A stretch of 64,000 bases of DNA from Hofstenia miamia (lineage: Eukaryota; Xenacoelomorpha; Acoela). Position numbers and translations under genes: made by a program. The notes beneath the pieces are model-generated. The model did not search any database, was not told the DNA's origin, and worked only from the letters and a program-made list of their open reading frames with translations. Of this stretch, positions 12,801-23,720 are shown in pieces. Location of the stretch: positions 6,318,487-6,382,486 of the forward strand of contig SCFE01000002.1 in assembly GCA_004352715.1 (NCBI GenBank), in the 5' to 3' direction. Each line of letters begins with the position of its first letter. Within the stretch, counting starts at the first letter, position 1.

Positions 12801-13052
12801 AACAATTGGTGTCTTCTTCAAGAATTTTGCTCATTTCTTGTTCATTTTCAAACAAATGACTTTTCACGTTTTTAATGCCCAAAATTTCGTGTTGACAGCT
12901 TCCTCTTTCACTTAGCTGCTCTTCATCTATATCTAAAAATAGAAAGGTTTCCCTGTGTATTTCTTCTGTGCTTTTTTCTTCATCATTCACAAACTTCTTT
13001 TTTTGGTTTGATAATATAGCTCTCGATGGTGAATCATGACTACTGTTGATTC
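9843..13052 (-). CDS. Giant exon A1, low-complexity repeat protein
   Basis: One open exon of 3210 nt (1070 codons including split ones), phase 1 in and out, from the acceptor CTGTTTCTTAG at 13053 to the donor AAAG/GTAATAGG at 9842. The protein is hydrophilic and rich in Asn, Ser, Asp, Glu and Lys, with no signal peptide or membrane segment inside it. It shows two scales of repetition: degenerate units of about 90 residues in the first half (recurring SGL..NEE...EFENM-like words) and three nearly identical 77-residue units plus decaying ones (10573-11303). Its end (AEFLSNEDFDEILQEIVNVS) aligns with the end of B1 (TEFDSNDYTNEALQELVNIS). The first Met-like triplet in this frame is not a start: the exon opens inside the frame at an acceptor. 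No family is recognised; a scaffold-like or disordered protein is an inference. Confidence 0.8.
10573..11303 (-). repeat. Coding tandem repeat, 231-bp unit
   Basis: The word TCGGATACTCCACTTATATC or a near variant recurs at 10580, 10811, 11042 and 11273, an exact period of 231 bp (77 codons). Two neighbouring units encode KEFLDVLNLRNKQGSFDI with almost no differences, so the array expanded recently. A partial, more diverged unit continues toward 10400. The period is a multiple of three, so copy-number change would keep the frame. Confidence 0.9.
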
Positions 13053-13059
13053 CTAAGAA

Positions 13060-14420
13060 ACAGGTACTGAGTAAGTTTTATATAAAGATCAATTGAAAAA
13101 AGAACTTTTTAATAAGCCACATGGCATGCTTTCATTATCTCAAAACGCTTTTGAATCTTTTCATATGTATATTCAATACTTAAATTTTTTAATTTATTCT
13201 GAGATATCTGAAGAGGGGCAATTATATTTATGGAATGGTAAAAGTACATTAGCGTAATTGTAACTATACCATAAATTGATTATAAAATATCCACATCTAC
13301 ATTTTACTCAACATTTATATATGTATGTCAAATTGTAAGTGGGCTCAATTTATAGCCCAGTCCAGGCTGATAAAAACTAGATCCAAATCCAATACAGGTC
13401 CAATAAGAGTCCAAGATTAAGCCCACTATTTTACCTATAGCCATAAGATTATCTGAAAATACAAGTGCACAAATCCATCTAGGAATACATTATTGAATCT
13501 TAGCCAACCAAATGGATACACACGTCCATTTATATCTCTGATATTTACTAATGATCAAAAATTATGTCTGCATAGACGATGAACTAAGTAGCTATTCAAC
13601 AAGGACCTGGAAATTTGTAAACTTAGTTTTATTTCCTCAATTTGGAAAATTAAGATAAAGCAAAATTATATATGTTAAAAATTCAACCATATATATTTTA
13701 TTAATTTTTGTTTTCAGCCTTTCAATGTTCATATTCAAAGAATGAATTTACTGTGTTTGATTACATTATCATGGATATTTTAAAACAATTACCATTATTT
13801 GCATGTTTCATAAGTAATAAGATCGTAATTAGTAAATATTTTTCGCGTCATAGCAACCATAAATTATGCTGATGTGCATTAGGGTTTACCAAAGCTATAT
13901 ATGAGCACCTATATATATATATATANCACTTTTTGCAAACCCTGCTTTTAATGCAAATAAGCAAACTGGCATTCCTTACTCAAACATACTCACAAGAACT
14001 GAACGATATCGTAGATCCTTTATCCCTTCAATAGTTCGTGAGATTAACAGTAACACTTAAAGAAAACTATAGTGTAATCTATCATTTTTATTTATATCTA
14101 TTTGTTTTTGTACACACTTGCCGTCTCTGCCGAGGATATAAAAATCTCTCTCACTCTCTCATGATGTTTCATTCAAACAATATTTCACAAAAAAATTATT
14201 TTATTTTATACTGATTAATTTTGATGTGCTCTAAATATTAAATAAGATACCCCTAGGTCTGGCCTCTGCAATATTTAGGGCTAAAACTCATCTAGCCCCT
14301 CTGGTTCCGCCGCCCCTGTATATGATAGATTTTAGCATGAACTTGCATTAATATGGAAATAAAGAAATTCAGAAAAATATTCAATATATTGCAAAAATAA
14401 GTAAAAAATAAAATACTAGA
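13060..14420. other. Intron or intergenic AT-rich sequence
   Basis: No convincing coding exon. It contains a possible small MITE (13338-13427), a short (TA)n run with one n at 13926, and a GC-richer patch near 14250-14320 (CTAGGTCTGGCCTCTGC...CCGCCGCCCCTG) that looks like transposon debris. Confidence 0.4.
13338..13427. repeat. Possible 90-bp MITE
   Basis: Short inverted ends AGTGGGCT and AGCCCACT enclose about 75 bp of sequence rich in GTCCA/CCAAT words. There is no coding capacity. The ends are short and could be chance. Confidence 0.3.
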
Positions 14421-14423
14421 ATA

Positions 14424-15753
14424 TTGGGTCAGTCAGTTAATTCTTGCGTATTTCTAAAAACCCTACTATTAATAATAAAATATAACAACGTAAGCAATGT
14501 GTATTTATGCAACAAATATCTATAGATAATCACCATCTATAATTTTTTGCAAATCGCGTAAAAGTTTGGCTTTCTCATTGGCCCTAGCTGACGCAGGAAT
14601 ATGTCTCAATTGTGTCATGACAAAATCATTCAATTCTTGTTCATTTTGAAAACCTGATTGTTTCTGCCTGTCCGATCACTGCTTGTTCACGAATCGATCG
14701 AGTATATTAAAATCGGGGGAGTAATGTGGTCGTGGAACTTTGTTCACTCCTTTTTCATTCAAAAATTGACAAGTAAACGCGGATGTATGGGGGCGGGCGT
14801 TGTCATGTATAAATATCCAACTCGTATATGTAAGTGGTCGCCCATACCGACTGAATTTTGCATTCGTATTTTGCAGAAATGTGACATATCGCTCACTATC
14901 TACGTTTGGATTTCCTTCAATTTATTTCGAAATGGAAGTACCCATTCATCGACACACCAATAATCACATGCGATTTACTCTCAAAATGATTACGCTTTGC
15001 AATATGTGTTGGTTGAGAAAGTTTGGAGTCGCCATCCTGTGAAACCCAGCATCTGTGTCTTCTGTGACTTCCGATTCCTCGGTAGTAAAACAATTTTTCG
15101 TCTACCATCACAACACTATCCATTGCACCCTGACGCTGAAAAACTGTTAACCAATATCTTGCACTTGCAACTCTATTCAATTTTATCTCGGTTAAAAGTT
15201 GTGAGGTACCCACTTCCTGCATACAGACTTTAAATTCAAATCAAGGTGTATAATGTAATTAATAGTACCGTGACATGATCCAATTCATCCTAATTTCATT
15301 CACTGTCAAATTTTGATCTGCCTCCAAAAGCCATTTTGTTTCACAGACCAATTCATCATGATTGCTTGCGATAGCTCGACTGCTTGTCACTCTCAAATCC
15401 GTTACCGTTGCTCGTCCATCTTTGAATTGCCTCGCATAGTTTTGCACTGTTCTCAAGGCAACCACATCAACAAATACCAACTTGATATCTTCATGAAGTT
15501 TGGTAGCAGAATCATTCAATTTCCAACGTAAAAATGCGTAAAATTGAAGGCTAGAATTTTCGGCCTGCATAATTAATGAACTGTTGTCAAACTTTGTGAG
15601 CACTAATATCAGAGATAATAATAATGAGATATTTATCTTACGCATGTTGCATATATAAATTTACTAAAATACGATTGGCTGCTTAAATATTATTGTGAAA
15701 TACACACATGACATACATTGTGAAAAAACGCAAGAATTAACTGACCAACCTAA
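14424..15753 (-). mobile_element. mariner-type transposon, inactive copy
   Basis: The inverted ends share CAGTTAATTCTTGCGT (left TTGGGTCAGTCAGTTAATTC; right, reversed, TTAGGTTGGTCAGTTAATTC), flanked by TA. The total length of about 1.33 kb matches mariner. The transposase on the minus strand is disrupted. Confidence 0.85.
14530..15645 (-). pseudogene. mariner (DD34D) transposase, broken
   Basis: The minus strand reads, with breaks, an N-terminal helix-turn-helix region (ENSSLQFYAFLRWKLNDSAT, then ALRTVQNYARQFKDGRATV), a first catalytic Asp in VMVDEKLFYYRG, a second in FIHDNARPHTS, and a third in PHYSPDFNILD. The last spacing counts to 34, as in mariner. In-frame stops near 15259 and 14917 and frame changes show it is dead. 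N- and C-terminal parts remain recognisable, so decay is moderate. Confidence 0.85.
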
Positions 15754-16785
15754 TATATACATATAATATTAATATTTATTAAATTGTTTTGCCTCTGCAT
15801 AAAATAGAGGCACCTGAGAATAAAACTAGTTTTATTGCTGCTCCAGTGATATTAGCATGAAACTCTAATTCTTTCTCCTAAACGAAAAATCGCAGTTTTA
15901 TAACGCGTTGCAACTATCATGAATTGCGTTTTGTTAATTACTTGTGCATTTATCATCAAAGCACAATTCTGACCATTAAGTTCTCTAGTGGTTGAGCAAC
16001 AACTATCAATAAAAGTTATTATTATATCAGTAAGTAAACACATGTGATACCTTATTGTTGAAATGATTTCACTAGTGCACAATTTTTAAAATAATTTCTA
16101 AGTAGCGGAAGACAATCGGTAATCAATTCCAAATCTACGCAATTTCTGAAATGTAGTCTAAATTTATTTTATATGGTCAACAATGGCTAGGATAATATCG
16201 AATAAGTTGCTTCTATTTCCTCTTTAAGTAGTAATATCTACAACAATATATGCTAAGTTCTCAGACAGCAGAATGAGAAACATGTGAATGACATCAGCCT
16301 AGTTGTTTGACATCGTCTGTTAAATGCATCTCATGTATATAGACATCGCTTTGGTTTTAAATTTTGAGATTTCAATTTTCAAATTGAAGGTCAAGCAAGA
16401 CGTCATTTTTTATTATGTACGTGTTNTATATATATATATATACGTTTACATAAGTATGCAATGTTCTTAAATTTAAATGTCTATGAACATTTTTTGGAGT
16501 TGTTCCATGTTGAAAATTTTTTACTATTTATTTCTAAGTAAACCATCTTGCTTGTTTTACTAAAATAAGCACTTTAAATCTTAGATTTGTATTAAATTCA
16601 ATAATTATTTCTAGAGAAAACAATTTAAGCTTGGGTTTCAGGTGGAAAACTGGTAACGAGTGGGTTTTGAGAAGATTCAACTCTTCTTGAATGGTGTGTT
16701 TCTGAAAAAGCATTCTCTTCTTTGCCAAAGGATGGGAAGACTTCTAAAAACGAGCTTAGAACATCGAATTAATTTCATTGTATAC

Positions 16786-16808
16786 CTGTAAAGCTTGCTT
16801 CTTCACTG
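16786..16808 (-). CDS. Candidate 23-nt micro-exon upstream of A1
   Basis: The minus-strand acceptor is GCTCATAAG and the donor ACAG/GTATAC. Entering with two carried bases it reads SEEASFT and leaves with one base (G), giving G-INSSHDSP when joined to A1 without a stop. This resolves the conflict created by the exon at 18739-18761. The acceptor has a weak pyrimidine tract. Confidence 0.38.
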
Positions 16809-17827
16809 CTTATGAGCACTTAAATATATTAAATTTAGTCATATATTATCAAATATATTTTATAGTATTATACAAACTTTGACAATTTCCTTGCAAAAAA
16901 TACATTTACATGGTGAAAAGAGTAATCTTAACATCTATTTTTAATATTTTTTGGCTGGCTTGTTGTAACAGCCTAAACTTATTGTAACAAAATTTAAATG
17001 TGTCTTTAAATGCTAGTTAAAATATATTTAGTTATTTTGAAGCCTAATATTGTTATAGTTTCCAGCACTATTGCTTTGCATCTCCGTCTTCAATTGCTTT
17101 TGTATGTTTTGCTCTAAACACATTTGTGAGCTTAAAGCTTACTGGTTCATTTGACCCCAGCTTACATCAGATATCTATTGGTTTTCTAATTCATTTTTAC
17201 TTTTGGAATTAATTTCAATCTATGTGAATTTATCTCGGATAAATCTTCGTACAAGTCATATATGTAATATATCAAAGTAGATGTGTATAAGAGAATTTAA
17301 TAATTTACCTACCATTGGCTAGTCACAGTAAAGTATGCATATGGAATTATACCATACATAGTCTATTCAATTGTAATTTCCATTTATACAAAAGCAGTAA
17401 ATAGCATGATTTTCATTATAAACTAAGACAACTAGAATAAAAAATATAGCTTTACTATAAATCTTAAATATTTTATAGCAGAGTTATACAAATCAACATG
17501 AAGCAATAGAATGAATTCAGTTGATCTACGCATCTCAATTTTTAATAATTTAATGAATAAATTCAACCTACTGATATTGGGTGTCAACGAATTAGAACTT
17601 TTCACGTTTTGCTTTATGATTGCTTAGTTGCAATACAGTCATTTAAAACATAAATGTTGGTGAAGCTAGAAATGATTAATCAAATATTTCAATGTTCAGT
17701 ATAACATAGAATGAAGAAATAATATCATATTTTTGTAAGCACACATATTTTTTCACACTATGGTATAAATTCACTGTCGTCCTTGTGTATAATAAATGAA
17801 TATATAGGTATATATACATAATAAATG

Positions 17828-17829
17828 AA

Positions 17830-17853
<24 letters not shown>
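17828..17853. repeat. (TA)n microsatellite
   Basis: A clean (TA)n run inside an intron-like region. There is no exon evidence in the surrounding 16.8-18.7 kb beyond the entry at 16786. Confidence 0.9.
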
Positions 17854-17860
<7 letters not shown>

Positions 17861-18738
17861 CGGGAAAGGTGGGGTATAGCAGGATAGCTAAGAAGATCGC
17901 TCTAAAAATTGACTTTAAGATATGTTTTAAGACAAACAAATACCTTTATGGAACCACAAAATACCCAAGATTTTCATTGCAGATAGGTATTTTAGTTTAT
18001 TTTTTGAAATTTACTGCTTTGTCTCATAGGTGGGAAAAATCGGAAGAAAATAAAAATCCATAGCATTGCATCTTATCATATTCACTTTACTCTGATATAA
18101 GCTAGTGCATGTTCACTCGTACAATACATAATTACATGCATTTTGTTAAAATAAAAAAACATAAACACCATTCTAGACAAATTTTGACTAAGAAAAGCAA
18201 ATCTAACAAACGTATGTGCCATCAGTTTCTGATACATTGCTGTACAAAACATCACATCTAATCGATTGTTCTCGAGATAACTTGTGGAAAAAGTTAACTT
18301 CCCGTTTTGCTACATTCTAATACTGTTTACATTAGGATCATTTTTAACAATTAAGATACAAAATATTATCATAAGTTCATTATACATTGAAGTTAATGTA
18401 TTAAGTAACATGTAAACAGCATTGAACATTCAATTTCTCACAGATGGCAGACAAATGCTATATTCTGACGTCTCCTTCAACACTAAATCAAAGTATTGAG
18501 AAAATTTTCAAAGACCTCTCACACTCCTAGCACGCACTACATTCTGAAAAGTGTTTGGCTGTTTACAATAGCTTATGGTCATATCAAAACAGCATATTTT
18601 CAGTCAGCTGCAACAAGCCAATTTCTTACATTAGGAATTTTCCATTTTACCCAGCTATCCCATTTTATCTCATCCTTCTCTATATTAATTCAATTTTTGA
18701 ATAATCATAATGTATATGCCTGAAGTATGCATACTTAC

Positions 18739-18761
18739 ATTTAGAATCGCTGTTTCCTTCA
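18739..18761 (-). CDS. 23-nt micro-exon, possibly alternative
   Basis: The minus-strand acceptor is GCATTCTAAG and the donor a strong GTAAGTATGC. In phase 2 in, 1 out it reads EGNSDSK. Joining it directly to A1 would give T+GA, a TGA stop, so it must be followed by another exon, be alternative to 16786-16808 (same length and phases), or act as a stop-introducing exon. Confidence 0.45.
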
Positions 18762-18826
18762 CTTAGAATGCTTAAAAGGCTAACTAAATACACATGTATA
18801 TTTTCAAATAAAAGTCCCATACTTAC

Positions 18827-18850
18827 AATGAGGGATGTTCTCTTCTAAAC
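18827..18850 (-). CDS. 24-nt micro-exon
   Basis: The minus-strand acceptor is CGTATTTTAG and the donor GTAAGTATGG, both strong. Its length is a multiple of three. Two frames are open: phase 2 (RREHPS) and phase 1 (LEENIPH). The chain from 19083 and 18962 favours phase 2. Confidence 0.55.
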
Positions 18851-18961
18851 CTAAAATACGTAAACTGTTTGCAGCCAGTGTTTAAGAAAACTAATGTAAT
18901 ACTATTCCGTTAATCTCATATATTAAAAACACAATTAATTTTAAAATTTCGTTTTACACAC

Positions 18962-18989
18962 CTTTGTCCATTTGCATTGAGCACGCTTC
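18962..18989 (-). CDS. 28-nt micro-exon
   Basis: The minus-strand acceptor ACTGTTTTCAG is excellent; the donor is AAAG/GTGTGTAA. Phase 1 in, 2 out reads SVLNANGQ, which resembles LCIANGQ near the start of the exon at 25956-26116. All three frames are open in such a short exon, so phase is set only by its neighbours. Confidence 0.5.
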
Positions 18990-19082
18990 CTGAAAACAGT
19001 AATAGGATTTCGTGACAATCTGTTGACCAGATGGCATATCACTTGGGAATATATCGAGAAATAAAAATTTGCTATGGCTTAC

Positions 19083-19094
19083 TCATGGTACACG
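19083..19094 (-). CDS. Possible 12-nt micro-exon
   Basis: The minus-strand acceptor is AATTATTAG and the donor GTAAGCC. Twelve nucleotides, phase 1 in and out, would insert four residues (TCTM). Very short, so the chance of coincidence is high. Confidence 0.3.
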   Translation of the reverse strand, partial: RVP

Positions 19095-19687
19095 CTAATA
19101 ATTATTGTCAACACATTTCTTATCAAATTCATATAAAACAAATCTAACCAACCACAATCTACATATTATTAAGTAAGCTATCTTTTCTCACACAAGCTTA
19201 ACATTTAAAATAGAGATAACACATTCATGCTACCCTTAAAAATGATAAACGCAATATTGGAATTTTCTAGGTGTATAAAAAACTTTGTAAATTAATTTCA
19301 TTTGAAAACTAAGTAAAACAAGCAAGATAATATTTGAATGGATTGCATTAATTCATAATTTAATCGAATAATTAATTTTCAAGCGCTTATTAAAAATTCA
19401 TAGTTTTAAATTGCATTTTTGATAAAATTATATGTGCAGCAAATTAAGTAGTTTTTAAATTAATGAAAACTTATGACATATCTACACTTGCTGAATGGAA
19501 ATGACAGAAAGAAAAAATGCAGTTTCTATAAAACGTCACTTTGAAATCCAAAGTTTGTCAATTGTTGATTCATAGACATTTAAATTTATAAATAAATTGT
19601 ATAAGAATAAAAATTCTCAGATAGATAATAAACTATTATAATCCATTATCGAAAAAATTTGTATTAACAATAAGATATAAATCTTAC

Positions 19688-19717
19688 TTTCTTGATACAT
19701 TGGCAGACTTCTTTCTT
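19688..19717 (-). CDS. 30-nt micro-exon following exon B2
   Basis: The minus-strand acceptor is TATTTTGTTTAG and the donor GTAAGATTT. It has the same length, phases and ending (YQE against YQD) as 7278-7307. Its nucleotides also resemble the first coding exon at 59770-59810: AAGAAAGAA, TCT and CAATGTA are shared. That may mean the start exon and this one descend from a common micro-exon, or it may be chance in A-rich sequence. Confidence 0.6.
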
Positions 19718-19773
19718 CTAAACAAAATACATTACAACAAATGAGCTTTATGCATACACGTAAATATATACTA

Positions 19774-19818
<45 letters not shown>

Positions 19819-20030
19819 TATAATTTGTGATCAGATTCCCATTCTTACGGCGATTATAACATTAGTTTGAAAGTTTGGGACAAATTGAAGTGATAATCAG
19901 CTGGCGCAATTGCAAGGTGTGAGTTAAACTGTTTGCAAATCAAAGTGTTCAAAAACATAAACAAAAATATTTTCTTATTATCTTTGACAATTTCGTAATT
20001 TTGTTGATTCTTAATTATTTACTCATTTAG

Positions 20031-21948
20031 ATGGAAACGCCAAAAACCTGCTGGTGCAATGTGTTACAAAAGAACTTCAAGTATTTCAAGTTTAAAAAAA
20101 AATTTCATACAAATATAGATGTGCTATACAGATACAAGTCCATCAGACATTGTAATCCTAAAATGCCTCAAAATGTCATTGTGAACAATCTAGTGAAGGA
20201 AGTCGCAGACATATGGAAGAAGACATATTTTATATTGCTTCATCAGACCAACATTAAGCTGAAAGGTGGAAAGTTTATTAGAAATCTAAAGCTAGTTCAA
20301 AAGAGCAAGCATAAAGTTATTAAACCTGAGCTGTTTGACTTGTCTAGTCCTGGTTTTGAAGAGGCGCTAAAAAATAATCGTTTTCTGAATAGTGAGAGAA
20401 AAGCTTGGGAGTTAAAATTTTTTTGCAATAAAAATGTGATCGTAATATGTACATTGGGGAGATAGAAACAGATGTTGATGTTCGTGAAGCAAGATCAAGA
20501 AAGCGAATCGCAAGAGACAACAACAAAGAGAGCCTCCAGACTGTTGAGAATATTAATGATGAAAAAGAAAGTTTTTCGAATGATTCAGGATCTGAATTTG
20601 AGTACGAAGATGACAATGAACTCATGCTAAAAAAACAAAGATTTTCTACGAAAAAGTCGGCGGAATTAATAATAAATTCGCAGTCTTCACTAGCTACTGC
20701 ACAAGAAGTGTCCAAAATATTTGCGAACACCGCACCTTCGAAATCAGACATTTACAAAGCCGTCATAAAAAACACTTTGTTAATTAATGATAAATTCATG
20801 GCAATTAAAAATCGTGATGGAATTGTTTTACAATTTGATCTGAGTAAATAAAAGCTGTATGGAAAAACAAGAAAGTTGATTGCAGTGTGTCTAGACTCAA
20901 ATTTGGTGTTTGTTAGTGAGATCGTTTCAAAAAAGTGACAGATATTGCAGATGCAGCTTACAACGTAGTAATGCAACATAACGTGAAAGTTGATAAGATT
21001 ACTACTGACACAGAAGCCGCCATAACTGGAGAAAAATGGAGCTGTAACCAGGCGCGTACCTAGGGGGGGGTCGTTGGGTGCGAACGACCCTCCCTTTTTA
21101 GATAACCTGCCCTTTTTGGAATTAAAATTACACCATATTTGTTATTCACGTGCGTGGTGTTATAGAATTTTCATATTTTATATCATATGTATTACATTAT
21201 TGAACCATGATTATTAATATACACATCACTAGAAAAATAAATTTTTCATTTTTTGTAAAAAAAGAATAGAAATGCCCTTTTCAGAAAAATCCGACCCCCA
21301 TTATAAATTGCTAGGTACGCGCCTGGTAACTCTTTTTTCTGCAAAACTTGGTTATCACCTACTTGGATTTTCTGTGTTTATCATGTATTGGATTTAGCTT
21401 TTCGAAAATTTATTCTGTTTGGTTTGATTCGAAGTCAAAAAGTCCTTTACTGAAGCACTTCAGTTTTGTAACAGCGGGGCATGAAAAATTCAACAAAGAG
21501 AATGGACTTCTTCTTCACCGTATGCAACATCCGAACCCTTTATTGTTTTTGAAGACACAAGGAAGCGAAGTGATTATTCTCTGTTGTTAAGCACATTCCA
21601 AGTCTTCAACGGAAATATTGAAAGCCTTAGCATCAAGACGCTACTACCTTTAAATGAAACTCAATGGAATACGTTAGCGTTCTATGTTTTATCAGCTTGT
21701 ATTATCAATAAAAAACCATGTGCAAAACTCATGGAAGTCTGCAATTTCATTAATGAAATTTGGGCACCATTGTTGTTTGAAGTGCATTCTGGGACTCTGA
21801 TATTGAAAAACAAACTAGACCACAATAAAGCTGTTTCCGTGTTCAACAATATTATTTATGAAAGGGTTTTTGCCCATTTTGCTATTCGAAAAACACATTC
21901 TAAATCTATTGAAAAGTTATCCTTAGATATGGTTGCAACTTTCAAATA
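20031..21948 (+). pseudogene. Transposon-like gene, broken
   Basis: Successive fragments read in one direction: 20031-20440 (contains IRHCNPKMPQNV and LKLVQKSKHKV), then after a one-base frame change 20447-20851 (MYIGEIETDVDVREARSRKR, an acidic run, DIYKAVIKNTLLINDKFMAI), a stop at 20851, a fragment to 21040 ending VDKITTDTEAAITGEKW, a MITE insertion, and a C-terminal fragment to 21948 (LPLNETQWNTLAFYVLSACI). An N-terminal region ending RKMYIG-like and followed by a T-D-T/A-N-T-G-like motif is a pattern I associate with an uncharacterised invertebrate transposon-derived family. The identification is from memory of the pattern only. Several stops and frameshifts show it is dead. Confidence 0.55.
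21048..21326. mobile_element. 279-bp MITE with TAA target duplication
   Basis: Perfect 16-bp inverted ends CCAGGCGCGTACCTAG / CTAGGTACGCGCCTGG, flanked on both sides by TAA. A three-base TAA target is typical of PIF/Harbinger elements. It has no coding capacity and interrupts the transposon-like pseudogene at 20031-21948, so it inserted later. Confidence 0.85.
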
Positions 21949-21949
21949 A

Positions 21950-23300
21950 ATATGTTTTTAGTTTAATGAAATATATTATTTGTTATAGAAATGTCTCATC
22001 AGAATTCAAGTAATCAGCGCTAGCTGAATTTCTTAAGAAACATTTATATTTTTATATTAAAGTCAACAAAATATGCTATAGAACAGGAATCCAATCACAA
22101 TTCTATATATATATATATATATAGTATGACAAGCTCAGCAAACACCAACACGTACTTATGTCATGTATAGAAGCAAAAATTAACAATTCTGTTGTAATGT
22201 CAGATGAATTATAAAGTCAATTTAGCACCCTGCTAATCACTTAACATACTATGATTTGATTAATCATTTATAAAATGATTAATTTCTTATCTTCATAATA
22301 AATCTCAACATACGTGGGAGTGTCAATAACAATATATATTTAACTAAAAGCAAACAATTAAAAAAAGAAAATATAATAATACTGACACAAATAGGTATTA
22401 ATACAGGATTACTTTTCAATAGCCCTCTCGATTCTCAACACATAGATCCACTTTCTGAGAAGCTATTCAGTTGTCTCTTAGAGAAGAAATGTAGTTACGT
22501 ATTCGAGGAGTTGAGTGAATTTTCAAATTTAATATAACTGATTAATCATCAGAGTTATAGAAAATGACAATACATTTATATTTTTCAAGAGAGAAGTGTC
22601 TTTATTTGGCGTTAGCTGCTTAAATACACTGAAAATTCTCTTAATAACAACTGATGTCTGGTAACACTTTTGCAAGTTGGCGTACAGTAGAGGGGAAATT
22701 TCAGGACGATTCTATAATAGCTTCATTTCATTATGATTTGTGTTACAATTCTCCAATTTGTTTGATATTCCTGACAAAATGACACCTGACTGGCGATGAT
22801 GGACAAACAGACATGCTTATGGCCTATAAGACCTTTTTAAATATGATCTAAAAGCCAAGTTCAAAGAAATATTACATGACTTTATGTATTTATTGTCACT
22901 CTAGCTATATTTATATTGGGATTTGAATCTATAAATGTTATCAAGTTCATAAAATACGGACTTATTGACACCACCTCGTATTACAGTCAACCGAATTTTA
23001 TCAATTATACAATTAGTTCGACGAGGAGTTAGTTACTCTTCATTTTGACAACCTTGGAGAAAATTTATCACATTCTATTGTGTCGCATGATTTTTGTTCC
23101 AATATATGTTGTATAATCAAAATAGTTCCGTTTGGAAAATGTGTTTTCTTAAAGTTAATATTTCAAAAAAACTAGTCTGATATTCTGTATATGCACTAAA
23201 AGTACATATTTTTTAAAAATATTCAAATACATTTGCCTACGATTGAGAATTTGTTGATGTTTTTTGTTTGTGTATGTTTATTTAATTAGTCTTTACATAT
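21950..23300. other. Intron-like AT-rich sequence
   Basis: I see only a (TA)n tract at 22103-22122 and no defensible exon. It would be the intron between B2 (23556) and the micro-exon at 19717. Confidence 0.4.
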
Positions 23301-23315
23301 ATATATATATATATA

Positions 23316-23499
23316 NNNNNNNNNNNNNNNNNNNNNNNNNNNNNNNNNNNNNNNNNNNNNNNNNNNNNNNNNNNNNNNNNNNNNNNNNNNNNNNNNNNNN
23401 NNNNNNNNNNNNNNNNNNNNNNNNNNNNNNNNNNNNNNNNNNNNNNNNNNNNNNNNNNNNNNNNNNNNNNNNNNNNNNNNNNNNNNNNNNNNNNNNNNN
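23316..23499. other. Assembly gap (184 N) inside a (TA)n tract
   Basis: TA repeats run into the gap on both sides, so the missing sequence is probably an unreadable (TA)n stretch. Confidence 0.95.
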
Positions 23500-23500
23500 T

Positions 23501-23531
<31 letters not shown>

Positions 23532-23555
23532 ATAGTCAAGAAAAGTGGTACAAAC

Positions 23556-23675
23556 TTATTTTTCTGAGTTGAACTGCTGAACGGGACAAATGTGAATAGG
23601 ACAATAGAATCTTTTTATTGCATGATTTGTGAAGAATTGAGTTAACTATTGGAACATCTTCACTTTGAAGAATTA
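23556..23675 (-). CDS. Exon B2 (120 nt), conserved HKSCNKK patch
   Basis: The minus-strand acceptor is AAGTGTTTTAG and the donor AAATAA/GTTTGT. Phase 1 in and 1 out. It reads SEDVPIVNSILHKSCNKKIL then LSYSHLSRSAVQLRKI. Its length and phases are identical to A2. If the donor is not used the frame runs 13 more nt and stops, so B could also end here; the matched 120-nt lengths argue for splicing. Confidence 0.75.
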
Positions 23676-23720
23676 CTAAAACACTTAAGGTAAATATGGA
23701 CAAATATATAAATGCCATAC
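23676..23720 (-). other. 45-nt stopless intron (or retained coding segment)
   Basis: On the minus strand GTATGGCA ... TTAAGTGTTTTAG, 45 nt. The length is a multiple of three and has no stop, so retention leaves B open and inserts CMAFIYLSIFTLSVLVI, which mimics a membrane helix. Removing it makes the B protein align without gaps to the spliced A protein across 24 residues, and the A intron at the same place (37 nt) must be removed. I therefore call it an intron; retention is possible. Confidence 0.75.

Noticed and set aside
23676-23720. Single transmembrane helix in protein B
   Set aside because: The hydrophobic run coincides exactly with a GT..AG segment missing from the spliced paralogue, so it is better explained as an intron; kept as a finding in case of retention.
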